From positions 124,001-188,000 of the forward strand of contig NZ_CP030239.1 of assembly GCF_003285265.1 (NCBI RefSeq): a stretch of 64,000 bases of DNA, given 5' to 3'. Under the pieces are notes generated by a model. That model had not been told where the DNA came from, searched no databases, and saw only the letters and a list, made by a program, of their open reading frames with translations. Positions 61,776 to 64,000 of this stretch are shown here, one piece after another (within the stretch, counting starts at the first letter, position 1; every line of letters begins with the position of its first letter). Source of the stretch: Paracoccus mutanolyticus (GTDB lineage Bacteria; Pseudomonadota; Alphaproteobacteria; Rhodobacterales; Rhodobacteraceae). The translations under genes were made by a program, and so were the position numbers.

Positions 61776-61924
61776 CGAACTGGTCAGCTTCGTCGGGATG
61801 ATGACGGCCGTCCAGAACATCTCGATGCCCCCTGCACATTGCTGCGTTTTCCAGGCCACACCGGACGCACCGGCCGCCCGGGCAGCCAAGGCGCGCACGC
61901 AAATCGTCCCGATCGACGCCGGCC

Positions 61925-62053
61925 ATTGCACCCTGTCGGCGGCGGCGACCCCGCGGCGGTGCTGGCGCGCCACGCGTCCCGGGTCGCGCATTTCCATGCC
62001 AAGAACATCCGCCCTGAAGTGACGGCGCGGGTGCGGGCCGAGGGGCTGTCGTG
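61925..62053 (+). pseudogene. Sugar isomerase/epimerase (IolE-like) fragment
   Basis: Across two frames TGHCTLSGG and DPAAVLARHASRVAHFHAKN with IRPEVTARVRAEGLS. This is the C-terminal metal-site region of inosose dehydratase-like xylose isomerase-fold enzymes. Confidence 0.55.
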
Positions 62054-62057
62054 ACTG

Positions 62058-62448
62058 GTACGCCGGTTCCGGCGCAGCCGGGGAAGCCTCTCGGCGATCA
62101 GCTGGGCTATCCCAGCGCGAGACCTGACGCCGACGGCCGACCGCCCGCGCCCACATCGCCACCGTGCTGGCCGGCATCCGCAACAGCCACGCCGCACCGC
62201 CGGCCAGAAGGCGGCATCCTGCGCCCAGCCGATCTGATGGCTGATCAGGCTGGCGATGGACGGCCAGCGCGCGATGGCGCTGCAGCGGACCTCGCCCGGC
62301 AGCTTCGACATCGCGACGGCTTCACGGGCGGGATCAAGATCGCCGCGATCGGAAGCGCGGCTCCACCGCCGCGGCATGCTGCGTGACCTGCTTGCGCGCG
62401 AGTCTGGCAACCTACAAGGGGAGGCCGTCCGCTGCCGGACGGGCCTGT
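62058..62448. other. No gene supported
   Basis: Alanine/proline-rich frames only; nothing recognised. Confidence 0.3.
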
Positions 62449-62896
62449 GGCGCTCTCACCACATTGGTCGAGCTGACTTTCGAGAAACGCCGCATCGAGC
62501 ATTGGATCAGGTTCGGCCAAGAGCGTGAACGCAGATCATGGACCGCCTCCGCGCGTCGTTGCTTTCGGCCCGGCTCGGTGTTCGCCTTCGTCCGATGGGC
62601 GAGCGGCGTCTATGGCACGGTCGTTTCCCGCATCGACATTGTGCGGGCCATCGGCCGGGGCGAGTCGTTCCAGACATTACCCTTCGTCCGACCCGGCGGC
62701 GAAATCCTGTTACGTCTCGACGGTTGGCCCAAGGTGCAGCGTGCGCTTGCCGCCATCGACGCAGTGGAATCGCTCGGCCTCGATCCGGCCGACGCCGATC
62801 CCGAGCAATGGCGGCATCGTCCCTCTCTGGATGAACGCGGCGGAGCGCCGCGCCTTATACCGCCAAGCGCCATCAGCCATGAGCTCAGCGCCTTGA
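62449..62896 (+). pseudogene. DUF2840 family ICE protein, frameshifted
   Basis: ALTTLVELTFEKRRIEHWIR, then (shifted) FRPGSVFAFVRWASGVYGTV, VSRIDIVRAIGRGESFQTLP and FVRPGGEILLRLDGWPKVQR, ending in another frame with AERRALYRQ and a stop at 62,896. This conserved protein always precedes traF in Tn4371-like backbones; its function is unknown. Two or three indels. The start codon is not clear. Confidence 0.7.
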
Positions 62897-62905
62897 GCTC
62901 GCCCC

Positions 62906-63442
62906 ATGACGCGTCGACGGCGATGGTGACGGCGGCGGCCACGCGGCGTTCGCCATCGCCGGTCGTTGGCCGCGCGAACCTCATCTGGAACGCTACGGCC
63001 AGCGCACCCATCGGCTTCTACACTGTCGAGCCGGCCGACGCGCTCGACGTGCCCGAGCTGGTCGCCGTCATGCCGCCCGAACCGCTCGCCGCCTTCATGG
63101 CCGAGCGCGGCTATATCGCGCGCGGCGTCCCGCTGTTGAAGCGCGTCTTGGGGCTACCGGGACAGCGGGTTTGCCGCACCGGCCGCACGATCACGGTGAA
63201 CGGGATCGAGATGGGCGAGGCGCTGGAGCGCGACAGCCTCGGCCGCGATCTGCCCGTCTGGCAGGGCTGCCGCGTCATCGCCGACGACCAGCTTTTCCTC
63301 ATGAATTGGGAAGTCCGCGACAGCCTCGACGGCCGCTACTTCGGCTCACCCCCGCACTTCGGCGGTGATCGGCCGAGCGGTCCCGCTGGTGACCGACGAG
63401 GACGGCGATGGCCGCTTGGCCTGGCGCGCGCCGATGCGGTGA
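62906..63442 (+). pseudogene. traF: Conjugative transfer signal peptidase TraF (S26 family), frameshifted
   Basis: TraF matures and cyclises the conjugative pilin in the periplasm. After the ATG at 62,906 (MTRRRR) the frame shifts. The body reads LIWNATASAPIGFYTVEPAD (catalytic serine within SAPIG), RGYIARGVPLLKRVLGLPGQ (catalytic lysine region), VCRTGRTITVNGIEMGEAL and LMNWEVRDSLDGRYFG. Near 63,350 it shifts again (VIGRAVPLVTDEDGDGR) and ends in WRAPMR at 63,442. Catalytic motifs are preserved, so the real gene is probably functional. It starts 10 bp after the DUF2840 gene. Confidence 0.75.
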
Positions 63443-63815
63443 GGCGGTCCCTCGATGCTCAGAAGGCATTTAGTCCTGTCATCCAACGCCTGAAAGGTCG
63501 TTCAGAACCGACTGATTGCGATATCATCAATCCCCGTCCGGCTATTCCGGACGGGGTTCTGCGCTTAACATATCGGCCATCATGATGGGGCGAGGAGCCC
63601 TGCGCAGGAGGGGGAATGCCCCGCCATCCCATCGCCTGCGGCGACGATGCGCCGGAAGTCGGCGCGGCTGGACGCATTCCGGGGAACGCGCCGGCGCGGT
63701 CGCCTATGGCATCCTCTACCTCGCCCTGCGCCGATCCGCGCCCGCGCTTAGGCCCCTGCAGGATTCCCAGCTCAACAACAGCCTTCACGGCGAATAACCA
63801 GCAGAGAGGACTACA
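63443..63815. other. Short intergenic region between traF and the transglycosylase gene
   Basis: No gene supported. The DNA at 63,530-63,560 has an inverted repeat (CCCCGTCCGG..CCGGACGGGG) able to form a strong hairpin; without a U tract it is at most a weak terminator or attenuator. Confidence 0.4.
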
Positions 63816-64000
63816 ATGAAGACCGTCAAGACACGTTTGGCCGCCCTGGCCATTCTCATGGGCCTCGCAGCACCCGCGCTTTTTCCGGCCTGTTCATTTC
63901 ACATCACCACGTTGCCGTCGCGCAATCCGCGGCCGGTCGAGCGCCCGGCCGCCGCCCATACCTATGCGGCGCACATCGCCGAGGCATCGCAGCGTTTCGG
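63816..64000 (+). CDS. Lytic transglycosylase (VirB1-like), cut by the window end
   Basis: ATG 63,816 follows AGAGAGGA. The product starts MKTVKTRLAALAILMGLAAP, a signal-peptide-like stretch, and reaches TYAAHIAEASQRF, the lead-in to the SLT domain of the conjugation-associated transglycosylase that follows traF in these ICEs. It locally opens peptidoglycan for the type IV secretion channel. Catalytic glutamate lies outside the window. The PACSF just after the hydrophobic core could act as a lipobox, or the region may hold an indel. Confidence 0.65.
   Translation, partial: MKTVKTRLAALAILMGLAAPALFPACSFHITTLPSRNPRPVERPAAAHTYAAHIAEASQRF

Noticed and set aside
27893..64000. An integron cassette array as the explanation for many small pieces
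   Set aside because: No attC-like inverted repeats or intact cassette ORFs were seen between pieces, and the pieces are internal parts of housekeeping-type genes.
1..64000. CRISPR array, retron, diversity-generating retroelement
   Set aside because: No regularly spaced direct repeats, no reverse transcriptase YxDD motif and no template-repeat pair were seen by eye on either strand.

Overview
The window is high-GC alphaproteobacterial DNA, most likely Rhodobacteraceae and plausibly Paracoccus. The basis is the protein sequences and gene order: a membrane-anchored cytochrome c552 of the CycM type, lpoA/rsmI/yraN/gshB together, glnD-murJ-rhomboid-trpS in a row, and clpP-clpX. This was read by eye; no database search was run.

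Layout. (1) 1-4,288 is a damaged phage-like or island segment. It holds short pieces of an SRAP peptidase, a phage-type protein and an SDR enzyme, a small HTH piece, and the likely remains of a tyrosine integrase ending 23 bp from the 3' end of tRNA-Val(CAC) (4,289-4,363, minus strand). (2) 4,414-27,892 is ordinary chromosomal core: HU-like protein, Lon, CsbD, GshB, YraN, RsmI, LpoA-like lipoprotein, GlnD, MurJ, a rhomboid pseudoprotease, TrpS, homocysteine methyltransferase, a radical SAM protein, cytochrome c552, prephenate dehydratase, an SRPBCC protein, a CpdB-like phosphoesterase, ClpX, ClpP, Pth and a DUF2237 protein. (3) 27,893-59,500 has almost no intact genes. It is a patchwork of gene pieces, typically 60-250 bp, from unrelated metabolic, transport and transposon genes in both orientations. 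The exceptions are a truncated IS110 transposase, a large serine recombinase unit lying between two parts of an IS66 tnpB, and a few small ORFs. (4) 59,500-64,000 keeps the order HTH - repA - parA - DUF2840 - traF - lytic transglycosylase. This is the backbone of a Tn4371-like integrative conjugative element, but it is full of frameshifts and interrupted by foreign fragments. Further ICE-type pieces (a ParB C-terminus, a strawberry-notch helicase N-terminus, an integrase N-terminus) lie scattered in region 3.

Two cautions govern use of this annotation. About half of the core genes carry one or more single-base frameshifts that a one-base change repairs. That points to consensus errors rather than pseudogenes. 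In region 3, unrelated gene pieces meet at short shared sequences, one 94-bp segment occurs twice with different flanks, and two neighbouring parts of one ABC permease sit about 4 kb apart in opposite orientation. A chimeric assembly is the simplest explanation, although real mobile-element decay contributes. I found no CRISPR array, retron, DGR or convincing new defence system. The best candidate for an interesting mobile unit is the three-ORF serine recombinase element at 33.5-36.1 kb, bracketed by a 20-bp direct repeat within tnpB sequence.
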